A stretch of 64,000 bases of DNA from Echinicola sp. 20G (GTDB lineage Bacteria; Bacteroidota; Bacteroidia; Cytophagales; Cyclobacteriaceae): the NCBI RefSeq assembly GCF_015533855.1, contig NZ_AP024154.1:871001-935000 (forward strand), given 5' to 3'. The notes under the pieces were generated by a model. The model had not been told where the DNA came from. It saw only the letters and a list, made by a program, of their open reading frames with translations, and made no database searches. The translations under genes and the position numbers were made by a program. Shown here piece by piece: positions 52,858-61,849 of this stretch (positions within the stretch are counted from its first letter, which is position 1; each line of letters opens with the position of its first letter).

Positions 52858-54426
52858 CTATCTTTTTACTTCTAATCGTACCAAATTATCCGAAGAGGCT
52901 ACTTCCTCTCCATTGATCAGTACATGGAGTCCCTTTCCTTTTCCATATTTCTTCCCAGAAGCGTCCCAAAATATGGTGAGAATATCTCCGCGATAAGCCA
53001 CATTGTCCAAGCAAAACCAATCCCATTGATCTTCTGGAATCAAGGGATCTACCACAACATTTCCATCTTCTTGAGGCCTAAAACCCACCAAGCCTGTAAT
53101 GATCAAATCATTGAAGGTCGAATGATTATAGTACCTGCTTCGCTCCTGATCACCCTTTAACCAATAGCCTGTTTTTTCATCCAAATACTCTCCAATATAT
53201 GGCCTCCCTCGATAGTATTGGGACTCGACATATTTGTTCATTTGCTGAAAATAATCTGGTTTACCAACCATCTCCTGATCATAGTTGATCAATAAATTGG
53301 CCAAAGCTGTCATGGTTTGGGAAGTTGCAAAAGGCCAAACAGCACCATCCCATTCGCAATTACAACAACCGTGTGTCCTAAATTCCGGATGCCTGCACTC
53401 TGCTGTGGTCAACCCAAAAGGAGCTAAAAAGCCGCCTTCATCCGTCACCTGATCCCAAGCTGCTGGATAAGGGTTTTTATCATCGGGTAGATTAAAATAC
53501 CAAGGAATAAAGCCAATGGCTTCCCTCACTTCGGCAAAACCTCCTTTTTCTTTCACAGTTTCAAAAAATAAACTTTCTGGATTCCAAAGTTGATCCTGCA
53601 CCAATGATTTTATCTCTTGGGCCTTTTTTCTGTAGATTTCAGCTAGTTTACCATCGCCACTTATCTCAGCAATCCTTGCAATGGCCATTGCATTTCCATA
53701 CATATAACTATTGATCGTAGGACGTACATTTTTTACGTGCCTTCCCCCGCTCAAGGATTCTTCCATGCCATCTTTCACGTCTATCTGCCAGAACAGTCCA
53801 TCTTCCCTTTGTCTGTTATCTTCCCACCACTGGTATTCCTCCAGTAAGTCGGGAAGCATATCATTCAAATAATCCTTATTTCCTGTTAGTTTATATCGGT
53901 TATATAAGGCATCTGCTGTCCAACTGCTGAAATTATGCAACTTAGTCATTGGCTTCCCTTCATTGCCCCTGTACCAGGTATGGACAATTTGATCCAAATA
54001 TTTCGGGTCATGAAGCCAACGGGACTCATAAATATGATGCCCTAATGCACAACTGATCAAATTATACTTATCCGAATAAGACCGCTCGACCAAAAACTCG
54101 GTCATGGCATAGCCCACAGGTGTCTCTTTTATGTGCTTCCTGAGCGTCCACCACCGGTAATAAAAGATCTCCTCAAAGTTTTGCTGAGGAGCTTCAAAAA
54201 GTGGAATATTATCTTTCATCCACTCCCATGACGCACTATTGGGAATGGCCTGCTGGATATTTTCATCCTCCATCTGGTTGAAGTAATCCACATAATGCTT
54301 AAAATCTTCTTTTTGGAGAATGGCAGGTCCTTGTGCTAAAGCAGCACTCTTGCAAGCACCCAGACAGGATAAAATAATGGCAAAAAGAAAGGTTATTTTG
54401 GTATTAGACATGCCCAATATTATCAT
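52858..54426 (-). CDS. (alpha/alpha)6-barrel glycosidase, MGH1-like
   Basis: 522-residue exported protein with a lipobox-like LGAC (Cys25) after the signal. Trp/Tyr-rich blocks (FYYRWWTLRKHI, EYQWWEDNRQREDGLFWQ, RPTINSYMYGNAMAIARIA, CNCEWDGAVWPFATSQTMTAL) match the MGH1-like or GH63/trehalase-type (alpha/alpha)6 hydrolases. A short beta domain forms the C-terminus. The exact linkage is unknown. The start overlaps the GH105 stop as ATGA; ATG 54411 is an alternative. It sits between GH105 and GH78. Confidence 0.82.
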   Translation of the reverse strand: MIILGMSNTKITFLFAIILSCLGACKSAALAQGPAILQKEDFKHYVDYFNQMEDENIQQAIPNSASWEWMKDNIPLFEAPQQNFEEIFYYRWWTLRKHIKETPVGYAMTEFLVERSYSDKYNLISCALGHHIYESRWLHDPKYLDQIVHTWYRGNEGKPMTKLHNFSSWTADALYNRYKLTGNKDYLNDMLPDLLEEYQWWEDNRQREDGLFWQIDVKDGMEESLSGGRHVKNVRPTINSYMYGNAMAIARIAEISGDGKLAEIYRKKAQEIKSLVQDQLWNPESLFFETVKEKGGFAEVREAIGFIPWYFNLPDDKNPYPAAWDQVTDEGGFLAPFGLTTAECRHPEFRTHGCCNCEWDGAVWPFATSQTMTALANLLINYDQEMVGKPDYFQQMNKYVESQYYRGRPYIGEYLDEKTGYWLKGDQERSRYYNHSTFNDLIITGLVGFRPQEDGNVVVDPLIPEDQWDWFCLDNVAYRGDILTIFWDASGKKYGKGKGLHVLINGEEVASSDNLVRLEVKR

Positions 54427-55628
54427 TTATTATTCATGAATCTTTCATGCTCTATGCTGGCCATAATGGCCGGAGCCGTAGCTTTTGGGTCATTGTCTTT
54501 GATGGGTTCGGAAATATAATATTCGAAACTACCGTCACGGTTTCCATCTCCTCCCAATCCTGCCACAGCACAACCATCGGTGACAGATACCGTTCCATCT
54601 TCCTCCTCTCGGAAAAACTCATTGACAAGTCCTTCATAACCCTTATGGGCTGTATGGAGAAATTCCTCTGGAAGGTAACCTTCTCGCACACCTTTGTACA
54701 AGAAATACACAAACATGCCCGTTCCTGATGATTCCAAATAATTTCCCTCGCGCTCACCTTGGTCCGTTACCTGATACCAGGTTCCTGTTTCAGAATCCTG
54801 AAAATCCCTTAGCCCTATGGCCACTTCATTGGCTATCTGAATCAACTTTTCTCTTTCAGGATGGTCAGCCGGTAAAAAATCCAATACATCCACAACAGCC
54901 ATCAAGTACCAACCAATACTTCTACTCCAAAAATTGGCAGATAGTCCAGTTTCCTTATCAGCCCATGCCTGTTCCCTACTCTCGTCCCAACCATGATACA
55001 ATAAGTGTTTTTCAGGATCATAAAGTACCCTATACGCCTCTATCAATTGATTAACCGCATCTTCTGTATAGCTTGACTCCTCAAACGCTTTTCCATAAGC
55101 TGCCAAAAAAGGCCCAGCCATATAAAGCCCATCCAACCAAACCTGATGGGGGTACTTCAACTTGTGCCAAAAGCCTCCATCCGAAACACGTGGATGATTT
55201 TCCAATTGCTTCACCAATGTACCCAAAGCTACTCGATACTTCTTCTCTCCGGTTTCTTCATATAGAGGAATCAGTACTTTTCCCGAATTGATATTATCGA
55301 TGTTGTAGCTTTTCAAGTTGTAGGTTTTGATGGTTCCATTCTCCTCAATGATATTCTCCCCAAAACCTTTCACAAAATCAAAATACTTATCATCCCCAGT
55401 ATATTTCCACATGTCCAGCATGGCCTTGCAGACCAGCCCCTCATGATAACCCCAGTAAGGGTCTTCTACGATCCAATCTTTAAAGCGGGCAATGTCAGAA
55501 TCAGCCAAACGTACAGACCATTTCTCCAGATTAGGCCCGGTGCTTACTTCCTCTTCCGAATTGGTCTTTTGCCTTCCGCAAGAAAACAAAACCAACACTG
55601 CACCAACAATTATTTTATAATTTATCAT
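54423..55628 (-). CDS. unsaturated uronyl hydrolase, GH105
   Basis: 401-residue lipoprotein (lipobox FSC, Cys17) that hydrolyses unsaturated galacturonyl or glucuronyl residues left by polysaccharide lyases. The catalytic Asp166 is in HQVWLDGLYMAGPF, the GH105 signature. The NFWSRSIGWYLMAVVDVLDFLP block and the GTGMFVYFLYKGVREGYL block are also present. 401 residues is typical. It starts 16 bases after GH95 and its end overlaps the next gene as ATGA. A lyase to feed it is not in the window. Confidence 0.92.
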   Translation of the reverse strand: MINYKIIVGAVLVLFSCGRQKTNSEEEVSTGPNLEKWSVRLADSDIARFKDWIVEDPYWGYHEGLVCKAMLDMWKYTGDDKYFDFVKGFGENIIEENGTIKTYNLKSYNIDNINSGKVLIPLYEETGEKKYRVALGTLVKQLENHPRVSDGGFWHKLKYPHQVWLDGLYMAGPFLAAYGKAFEESSYTEDAVNQLIEAYRVLYDPEKHLLYHGWDESREQAWADKETGLSANFWSRSIGWYLMAVVDVLDFLPADHPEREKLIQIANEVAIGLRDFQDSETGTWYQVTDQGEREGNYLESSGTGMFVYFLYKGVREGYLPEEFLHTAHKGYEGLVNEFFREEEDGTVSVTDGCAVAGLGGDGNRDGSFEYYISEPIKDNDPKATAPAIMASIEHERFMNNK

Positions 55629-55644
55629 TTACTTCCTCATAGAT

Positions 55645-58086
55645 TTATTTTCCAATAATCGTATATGCTTCTCCAGCTTGGGTAGACAAATCATATTCAT
55701 GGTAGTCCGGTAAATCCACCGCATTAAGCTTTGCTTTCTCCGAAATCAAAGGGGCTTTCACTTCTGGCAATTCAAAAAAGTGGTTAGGGTTTTCACCTTC
55801 AGCTATGCTCAGCCCTTTTGCCTTGAGCTTATTTTCGGAGCGCAGCCTTAGGTTACCACCTTGGGTAGACTTAATGACCAATTTATCCACTTTATGATCT
55901 TTCCAACTCAGCTCCACTATTTCAAATCCACCCCTGGCACGCAGGCCTTTAATGTTTCCTTCGCCCCAAGCTGAAGGCAAGGCAGGCAACAAATGGATCG
56001 CCCCTTCTTGACTTTGCATTAACATTTCGGCAATGCCAGCAGCACAGCCGAAGTTACCGTCAATCTGGAATGGCGGATGTGCATCAAACATATTGGCATA
56101 GGTGCCTCCACCTCGAGTACTTGGGGTGACCAAACTCAATTGGTTTTGCAACAACTTATAAGCATGGTCTCCATCCAGAAATCTAGCCCAAAGATTGACC
56201 TTCCATCCCATAGACCAGCCCGTGGATGGATCGCCCCGATACATTAAAGAAGTCTTTGCAGCATCAAACAACTTCGGGGTCCTAAAAGCTGAAATTTGGT
56301 TACTAGGAAACACTCCATACAAGTGGGACACATGTCGGTGCTTATCTTCAGGATCATCCCAATCATGCATCCATTCCTGTAATTGTCCATACTGGCCGAT
56401 CTGCATCGGAGCTAAGCGAGACCTGGTAACGCTTAAAGTATCAGCAAAATCCTGATCCTTTTCTACTATTTTTGAGGCACGGATTACATTGGAAAAAAGG
56501 TCAAACAGCAATTGGTTGTCCATAGTCACACCAGCAGCTAAGGTAGCACCATGAATGTGACTGTTTTCAGGTGAACTTGAGGGAGAAACAACCAACCATT
56601 GGTGGGTGGGTTCTTCAATCAGCACATCTAAGAAAAACTGTGCAGCACCCTTCATGATTGGATAAGCTTCTTGCAGAAAATCCTTATCTCCGCTATAAAG
56701 GTACCTTTCCCAAAGATGCTGGCTGAGCCATGCTCCTCCACTGGGCCACATGCCGGAAGCAGCATAATCGATCGGCCCGGTAATTCTCCAAATGTCCGTA
56801 TTATGATGCAGCACCCAACCTCTGGCACCATACATCTTTTTCGCCGTTTCAGCACCCGTCTCACTTACTTCCCTAACCATTTGTAAGAAAGGCTCATGCA
56901 TCTCACTCAGGTTAGTAAGTTCTGCTGGCCAATAATTCATTTCCGCATTGATATTGACGGTATATTTGCTTTCCCATGGAGGAAACAACATATCGTTCCA
57001 AATTCCCTGAAGGTTCGCGGGCTGTCCTCCAGGCTGAGAGCAGGAAATCAACAAGTACCGCGCAAACTGAAAATACAAGGCTGCCAACTGCGGGTCATTG
57101 ACTTCTGCAAAATGTTCAATTCTTTGGTCAGTAGGCTTCTCGGCTTCACTCGTTACACCCAAATCAAGAGACACCCTATTGTAAAATTGCTGATAAAACT
57201 GGACATGGGCTTTTTTAATGGCATCATAGTCCTTGGTCAAAGCAGCATTCAATATATTTGCTGCTTTCTGTTCATATTCTTCAGAAAGGTCTTTGTAGTT
57301 TATAAAGTTGGTGGCAATACTGATGTAAAGGGTAAGCTCATCTGCTTCTTTGACACTGATCAGGCCATCCTTTACCACAAGTTCTCCTCCTTTATGACTT
57401 GCTTTAATCCTGCCTTGAAATTTCACTCCTCCTCTTTGGTGGTCATGGGTTTGTGACTGTCCAGAAAGTGTCAATTGATCCTCTCTCACCCTAGCGACTG
57501 CATTATCATGGGGACTGGTCATCTGGACATTGCAAGTGATGCTGGCAGCCCGATCTGCTGTAAGCCTTACCATAATGACATCATCCTCAAAGGCACTGAA
57601 TACTTCTCTTTGATATTGCACCCCATCCACTGTATATGAAACGGTAGAGATAGCCTTTTCCAAATCCAGATCACGGTAATAATCTTGGTAACCTTGATGT
57701 CCGGGAAATGAAATGTATACATTCCCAAAAGTCTCATAAGGCATGCCATCATTGGTCTGGGACATGACCTTTTCATTGGCCAATTCTTGTGCTGCCTGGT
57801 AATTTCCTTCAAAGATGAGCTTTTGAATATATGGGATGGCTGCTTTGGACTTGCTATGCGCATTGCTATTGGGTGAACCTCCCCAAATGGTCTCCTCGTT
57901 AAGCTGCAGTCGTTCTACTGCAGGCACTCCAAATACCATGGCCCCAAGTCTTCCATTGCCTAGTGGCAATGCCTCATTCCAGTTTGATGCAGGCTTATCG
58001 TACCAAAGCTTCCATTTCTTCTCCTGGGCTTGAAGGCTACTAATGGTGAGGAATAAAAACAGCAGTTTTGTCCAAAACTTATTCAT
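55645..58086 (-). CDS. GH95 alpha-L-fucosidase or alpha-L-galactosidase
   Basis: 813-residue exported enzyme. A signal peptide (to about residue 20, SLQAQ) precedes an N-terminal beta domain (WNEALPLGNGRLGAMVFGVPAVERLQLNEETIWGG) and an (alpha/alpha)6 barrel. The catalytic Asn pair is in VNINAEMNYWPAELTN. Later blocks are YSGDKDFLQEAYP and the DIWRITGPIDYAASGMWPSGGAW region. GH95 members split between fucosidase and galactosidase activity and the sequence does not settle which. It has its own promoter, so GH95-GH105-MGH1-GH78 may form a subunit of the larger cluster. Confidence 0.92.
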   Translation of the reverse strand: MNKFWTKLLFLFLTISSLQAQEKKWKLWYDKPASNWNEALPLGNGRLGAMVFGVPAVERLQLNEETIWGGSPNSNAHSKSKAAIPYIQKLIFEGNYQAAQELANEKVMSQTNDGMPYETFGNVYISFPGHQGYQDYYRDLDLEKAISTVSYTVDGVQYQREVFSAFEDDVIMVRLTADRAASITCNVQMTSPHDNAVARVREDQLTLSGQSQTHDHQRGGVKFQGRIKASHKGGELVVKDGLISVKEADELTLYISIATNFINYKDLSEEYEQKAANILNAALTKDYDAIKKAHVQFYQQFYNRVSLDLGVTSEAEKPTDQRIEHFAEVNDPQLAALYFQFARYLLISCSQPGGQPANLQGIWNDMLFPPWESKYTVNINAEMNYWPAELTNLSEMHEPFLQMVREVSETGAETAKKMYGARGWVLHHNTDIWRITGPIDYAASGMWPSGGAWLSQHLWERYLYSGDKDFLQEAYPIMKGAAQFFLDVLIEEPTHQWLVVSPSSSPENSHIHGATLAAGVTMDNQLLFDLFSNVIRASKIVEKDQDFADTLSVTRSRLAPMQIGQYGQLQEWMHDWDDPEDKHRHVSHLYGVFPSNQISAFRTPKLFDAAKTSLMYRGDPSTGWSMGWKVNLWARFLDGDHAYKLLQNQLSLVTPSTRGGGTYANMFDAHPPFQIDGNFGCAAGIAEMLMQSQEGAIHLLPALPSAWGEGNIKGLRARGGFEIVELSWKDHKVDKLVIKSTQGGNLRLRSENKLKAKGLSIAEGENPNHFFELPEVKAPLISEKAKLNAVDLPDYHEYDLSTQAGEAYTIIGK

Positions 58087-58124
58087 TTGGTTTTTTAGGT
58101 TATTGGTTATGCTAAAATCAAGAG

Positions 58125-58132
58125 CAAAATTA
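58125..58132 (-). promoter_or_regulatory. -7 promoter element of the GH95 gene
   Basis: Minus strand TAATTTTG, matching TAnnTTTG, 38 bases before the GH95 ATG. It would let the four downstream glycosidase genes be expressed separately from the catabolic genes upstream. Confidence 0.55.
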
Positions 58133-58171
58133 ACTTTTGCCTCAGGCCAATTTATTAGAAAGTCCTTTAGA

Positions 58172-59593
58172 CTACTCCAAGAGCTTAAATAAAGCTTCCT
58201 TTCCGATCAAGGCATTCTCAGGAAGGTTTTCCCCTTGCTCTCCAAAGACTTTTAATTCATTTTCACTTTCAATAGTGATTCCGGTCTCATCGACCATTCC
58301 ATTTGTATCCGTCCATTTTTCCAGCGACAAACCAAGGTGTTTTGCCATAAATGGATACATGGCCTGCCTTTTGGAATATTTATAATCATGGCCCTCCTTT
58401 GCAAAATGAGCATTGACTATTTTGTCTTTAGCTCCGTAAAAGCCATAGGTCCTTTCAATAAAAGGAAATTCAATTTCTGGCACCGTACTGCTCCAGTCTC
58501 CTCCATCTGAAATGATCAATAAAGGCCTTGGTGCTGTCATAGCGGCAATCTCTGCATTATTGGTTCCGCCTTCACAAAGGTGAATTGGCTTGCCACTTTC
58601 ACAGGGACAGCCTCCTGAAAAATGAGAAGAAACCATAACGGTAGGAACAGAAACTTTGATTCGGTCATCAATAGCAGTGAGTAACATGGTCTGGGAACCA
58701 CCTCCTGAACCGCCTGTGATGCCTACTAAATCTGGATTGGTCTCTTTGAGGGAGGACAAATAATTGATCCATTGGATGCCATTCAAGGTTTGGATGGTAT
58801 GTGACACACTCAGGCGATGATCCTCTGATTCAAACTGCAAAAGTGACTCTCCCCAAGCAAAAAGATCATATCCAACGACCACCGCCCCCATTCTAGCAAG
58901 TGTTGCACTTCTGATCTGCTGACTTTCCCGGTACCTACCTTGTCCAAAATGTCCATTGGGCATAATGATGATGGGGTGATCTTTTTTTAGCGGTTTGGGA
59001 CGATAAACCGATCCTGTGGTATATACCCCTGGAAGCACCTCCATAGCCACATTTTCTACGGAATAACCTTTGTAATTTCTCCTTTTGGTGATTATTGGTT
59101 CAGTAGTCGGTTTTTCAGGAAGGTCCTTAATTCCCAGGGCCTCGATCATACAAGCCTTAAGCGCCTCTTTCCTTACTTCCCACTCTGCTTTGTTTTGGTA
59201 CAGGGTTTTGAAATAATCTAACTGCTCAGCTCCGGTATCGCTTGACTTTTTATGATATTGGTAGGGCTTGATGGTATATTTGACCTCATTTTCTTTGAAA
59301 TAGGTCAAATCAAAAGGGGATAATAGAGCCGTCAATGAGTTTTCCAGATTTCCTTGTCGGATGCGCCAAAAAGCATAATTCAGCGTTTTTCCTTCCACCA
59401 AATCTTGATTGTATTGTAACTCCACATCAAATATCTCTTCTATCCGCTTCAATGTTTCCTCCAAAGTTTCATTATAAGACCGATCCGAATCCTGAGCAGA
59501 ACAAACCGTAATAGAAGCCCATAATAACACACTTACGAGCAGTCCTATAACAATCAATCTTTGGCCCCTTGGCGGCCCATAAAGGCGAATCAT
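58172..59593 (-). CDS. exported esterase with N-terminal STN-like domain
   Basis: 473-residue exported alpha/beta-hydrolase of the dienelactone hydrolase or acetylxylan-esterase type. After the signal (to about residue 33), residues 40-112 look like an STN domain of the kind found in TonB-dependent receptors and FecR-type sensors (LEETLKRIEEIFDVELQYNQ, LENSLTALLSPFDLTYF). The hydrolase domain follows: nucleophile Ser296 in GGSGG, His402 in KEGHDY, and an acidic residue near SDGGDW. It likely removes acyl groups from the polysaccharide. The start overlaps the kinase stop as ATGA. Confidence 0.82.
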   Translation of the reverse strand: MIRLYGPPRGQRLIVIGLLVSVLLWASITVCSAQDSDRSYNETLEETLKRIEEIFDVELQYNQDLVEGKTLNYAFWRIRQGNLENSLTALLSPFDLTYFKENEVKYTIKPYQYHKKSSDTGAEQLDYFKTLYQNKAEWEVRKEALKACMIEALGIKDLPEKPTTEPIITKRRNYKGYSVENVAMEVLPGVYTTGSVYRPKPLKKDHPIIIMPNGHFGQGRYRESQQIRSATLARMGAVVVGYDLFAWGESLLQFESEDHRLSVSHTIQTLNGIQWINYLSSLKETNPDLVGITGGSGGGSQTMLLTAIDDRIKVSVPTVMVSSHFSGGCPCESGKPIHLCEGGTNNAEIAAMTAPRPLLIISDGGDWSSTVPEIEFPFIERTYGFYGAKDKIVNAHFAKEGHDYKYSKRQAMYPFMAKHLGLSLEKWTDTNGMVDETGITIESENELKVFGEQGENLPENALIGKEALFKLLE

Positions 59594-60765
59594 ACCACTG
59601 GTTTTTGGATTTCAAAATATTTGTACACCGCTTCCGGCCAAGGGTAGCTACCCGGCTTGATCGTCAAAACCATATCTCTGTCCATCACCTTTAACCTTAC
59701 CACCCCAGGACTCAATTCCTGCATTGGTATCAAGGCACCCAATGCCAGTTCCTCTATAACAGCACAGGTGGTCGCACCTCCTTCCAAGAGCAATTCTCTC
59801 ACTGGCACTTCCTCAATGACCCTGGCCACAGCTTTGGCCGTTCTTTTCTTTAAAACAGCTGGATAGTCACTGAATTTGACCTTCTTCTTTCCATAGGCCA
59901 TGATGACCCGATCTCCTTCATTGAGTCCTTCTGCGACATCATATACCCAAGCATCCATTCCTACTGGATTGAATACTTCTTCCATTAAGGGCTCTGGCAT
60001 TTCACTAAGGTGAACTCCTTTTTCCACCGCCTTTTCTACAAAATCCTTACTGTTCTGATGACTACTTCCCGCTATCATCAGGCTATTTCCAACAAACGAA
60101 AGCGGGTCAGGCTCCTGACCTCTCATCCATTCGGGGAAATTTCTTTTCAAACACATTTCAAAAAACGCGGCACTTCCTCCGGGCAGAACGGTGCTATCCA
60201 TCAAGCTTGCCCAAGCATAGAGGTCCAGCATGGTTTCAGAGTCTGGAATATTAAAACCTTCTTGGAGATCTTCCTCCTCTGAAAATTTTCCATAAGCCAC
60301 TGAAAGCTCCTCCTCTCTCAACAAGTCTTTGACATTTGCCGAAAAAGCCGGAAAGGTAGGGTCATCCTTAAAGCTTGTTTCATTCAAGGGCAGGCCTTTC
60401 ACATAATAAATCCCATCAGTAATACTTCTTCCCGTATAAGGGTTGGCTGGTGCCAAAAGCATTTTTTTCTTGTTTAGTTTTTGGGCCAGAACTTTCAGTT
60501 CGGCAGCCACATGTCCCCGCATAACCGAATCCGACTTCTTAAAAATCCAAGTTACGCCCATTTCCAAAAGTTCAGAGGCTATCCTGTCTGTTTCCTTTAA
60601 GGCATTTTCCTCCGTCATGGATCGGGTATCTGTGGCAATAACCATCACTTCGGCCCCATTGGCAGGTTTGGCATCCAAAGAAAAAGAAACAGGAATCCCC
60701 CATCTTAGGCATACTCCGGCAATCTCTGCCGCACCAGTAATATCATCGGCTATAACTGCTATCAT
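59590..60765 (-). CDS. four-carbon acid sugar kinase (DUF1537 family)
   Basis: 391-residue cytoplasmic kinase that phosphorylates four-carbon sugar acids such as D-threonate, D-erythronate or 3-oxotetronate. The N-terminus (IAVIADDITGAAEIAG) and the LAPANPYTGRSITDGIYYV block are family marks; the C-terminal half holds the nucleotide-binding region (LLLEGGATTCAVIEEL). The start is placed at ATG 60765, overlapping the pdxA-like gene by 23 bases; an earlier ATG at 60804 is less likely. Kinase and pdxA-like genes side by side is the arrangement known for D-threonate catabolism. Confidence 0.88.
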   Translation of the reverse strand: MIAVIADDITGAAEIAGVCLRWGIPVSFSLDAKPANGAEVMVIATDTRSMTEENALKETDRIASELLEMGVTWIFKKSDSVMRGHVAAELKVLAQKLNKKKMLLAPANPYTGRSITDGIYYVKGLPLNETSFKDDPTFPAFSANVKDLLREEELSVAYGKFSEEEDLQEGFNIPDSETMLDLYAWASLMDSTVLPGGSAAFFEMCLKRNFPEWMRGQEPDPLSFVGNSLMIAGSSHQNSKDFVEKAVEKGVHLSEMPEPLMEEVFNPVGMDAWVYDVAEGLNEGDRVIMAYGKKKVKFSDYPAVLKKRTAKAVARVIEEVPVRELLLEGGATTCAVIEELALGALIPMQELSPGVVRLKVMDRDMVLTIKPGSYPWPEAVYKYFEIQKPVV

Positions 60766-61795
60766 GTTTTTTTCTGTTTTGTGCCATCGGAATGGCGTAA
60801 TCAATCGCTAAGTTCAACGCATCCTCAGATGCTATGCCCTGCCCGGCAATTTCAAAGGCAGTCCCGTGATCTACCGACGTTCTAATAATCGGGAGGCCCA
60901 AGGTAATGTTTACTCCTTTCACACTCTCCATGGTCTTGGTTTCATTGTTCCACTTGAAGCCTACCATCTTAAAGGGAATATGCCCCTGATCATGGTACAT
61001 GGCCACACAACCATCATAATATCCCTGCACAGCCTTGGCAAATAGCGTATCCGGAGGAACTGGTCCTTCGGCCAAAAAGCCTTCGGATTGGGCTGCTGTT
61101 ACAGCAGGAAGGATTTCTTCCGTATCTTCTGTACCAAATAACCCACCATCTCCTGCATGGGGATTCAGTCCTGCGACCCCTATTCGTGGCTTTTCGATTC
61201 CAAACTGAACACAGGCATCATGCAAAAGCCGGATCACATCTTCCACCCTTTCCTTCTTGATCAAATCACAAGCTTGTCTCAAAGGCACATGGGTGGTCAC
61301 ATGAATCACCCTCAGGTTTTGCTCTACCAATAGCATGGCAAATTTTTCAGTGCCTGTAAAAGTAGCATAGATTTCTGTGTGGCCAGCAAAATGGTGCCCG
61401 GCCAAGTTGATCGATTCTTTATTGATTGGGGCAGTCACGGTGGCATCTACTTGCTCTTCCAATGCCAATTCAATGGTCTTTTTTACCGCTTCAAAAGCAG
61501 CATTTCCTGCCATCGCACTGACTTTTCCCATTTCCAATTGAGCTTGATCCACATTGTCCAAATCATAAACGTCGATCACCTCTGGGTCAAATCTCGCCTC
61601 TTCTACACTTGCCATGGCTCTAACCGAGAGCGAGGCTCCCAAGTCTTTCACCATCTTATTGATGGTTTTGGCATCTCCTACTACCAAAGGCCTGCACTTG
61701 TCATGCAAAGCACCATCCTGAAAACTTTTTACTATGATCTCAGGACCTATCCCTGCAGGATCTCCCATTGTGATCGCTATGATTGGTCTCTTCAT
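60743..61795 (-). CDS. PdxA-family dehydrogenase, probably PdxA2 type
   Basis: 350-residue NAD-dependent oxidative decarboxylase of the 4-hydroxythreonine-4-phosphate dehydrogenase family. N-terminal nucleotide or substrate motif ITMGDPAGIGPEI; metal-binding His residues in AGHTEIY, TTHVPLR and YHDQGHIPFK. Classical PdxA makes vitamin B6 precursor, but next to a DUF1537 kinase the PdxA2 role (4-phospho-D-threonate to dihydroxyacetone phosphate and CO2) is more likely. 54 bases separate it from the iron dehydrogenase gene upstream. Confidence 0.88.
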   Translation of the reverse strand: MKRPIIAITMGDPAGIGPEIIVKSFQDGALHDKCRPLVVGDAKTINKMVKDLGASLSVRAMASVEEARFDPEVIDVYDLDNVDQAQLEMGKVSAMAGNAAFEAVKKTIELALEEQVDATVTAPINKESINLAGHHFAGHTEIYATFTGTEKFAMLLVEQNLRVIHVTTHVPLRQACDLIKKERVEDVIRLLHDACVQFGIEKPRIGVAGLNPHAGDGGLFGTEDTEEILPAVTAAQSEGFLAEGPVPPDTLFAKAVQGYYDGCVAMYHDQGHIPFKMVGFKWNNETKTMESVKGVNITLGLPIIRTSVDHGTAFEIAGQGIASEDALNLAIDYAIPMAQNRKKHDSSYSR

Positions 61796-61849
61796 TTTTT
61801 CTCTTTTATTGACTTAAGGTATAAGTATCAGTACCTCAATATTTCTGTC

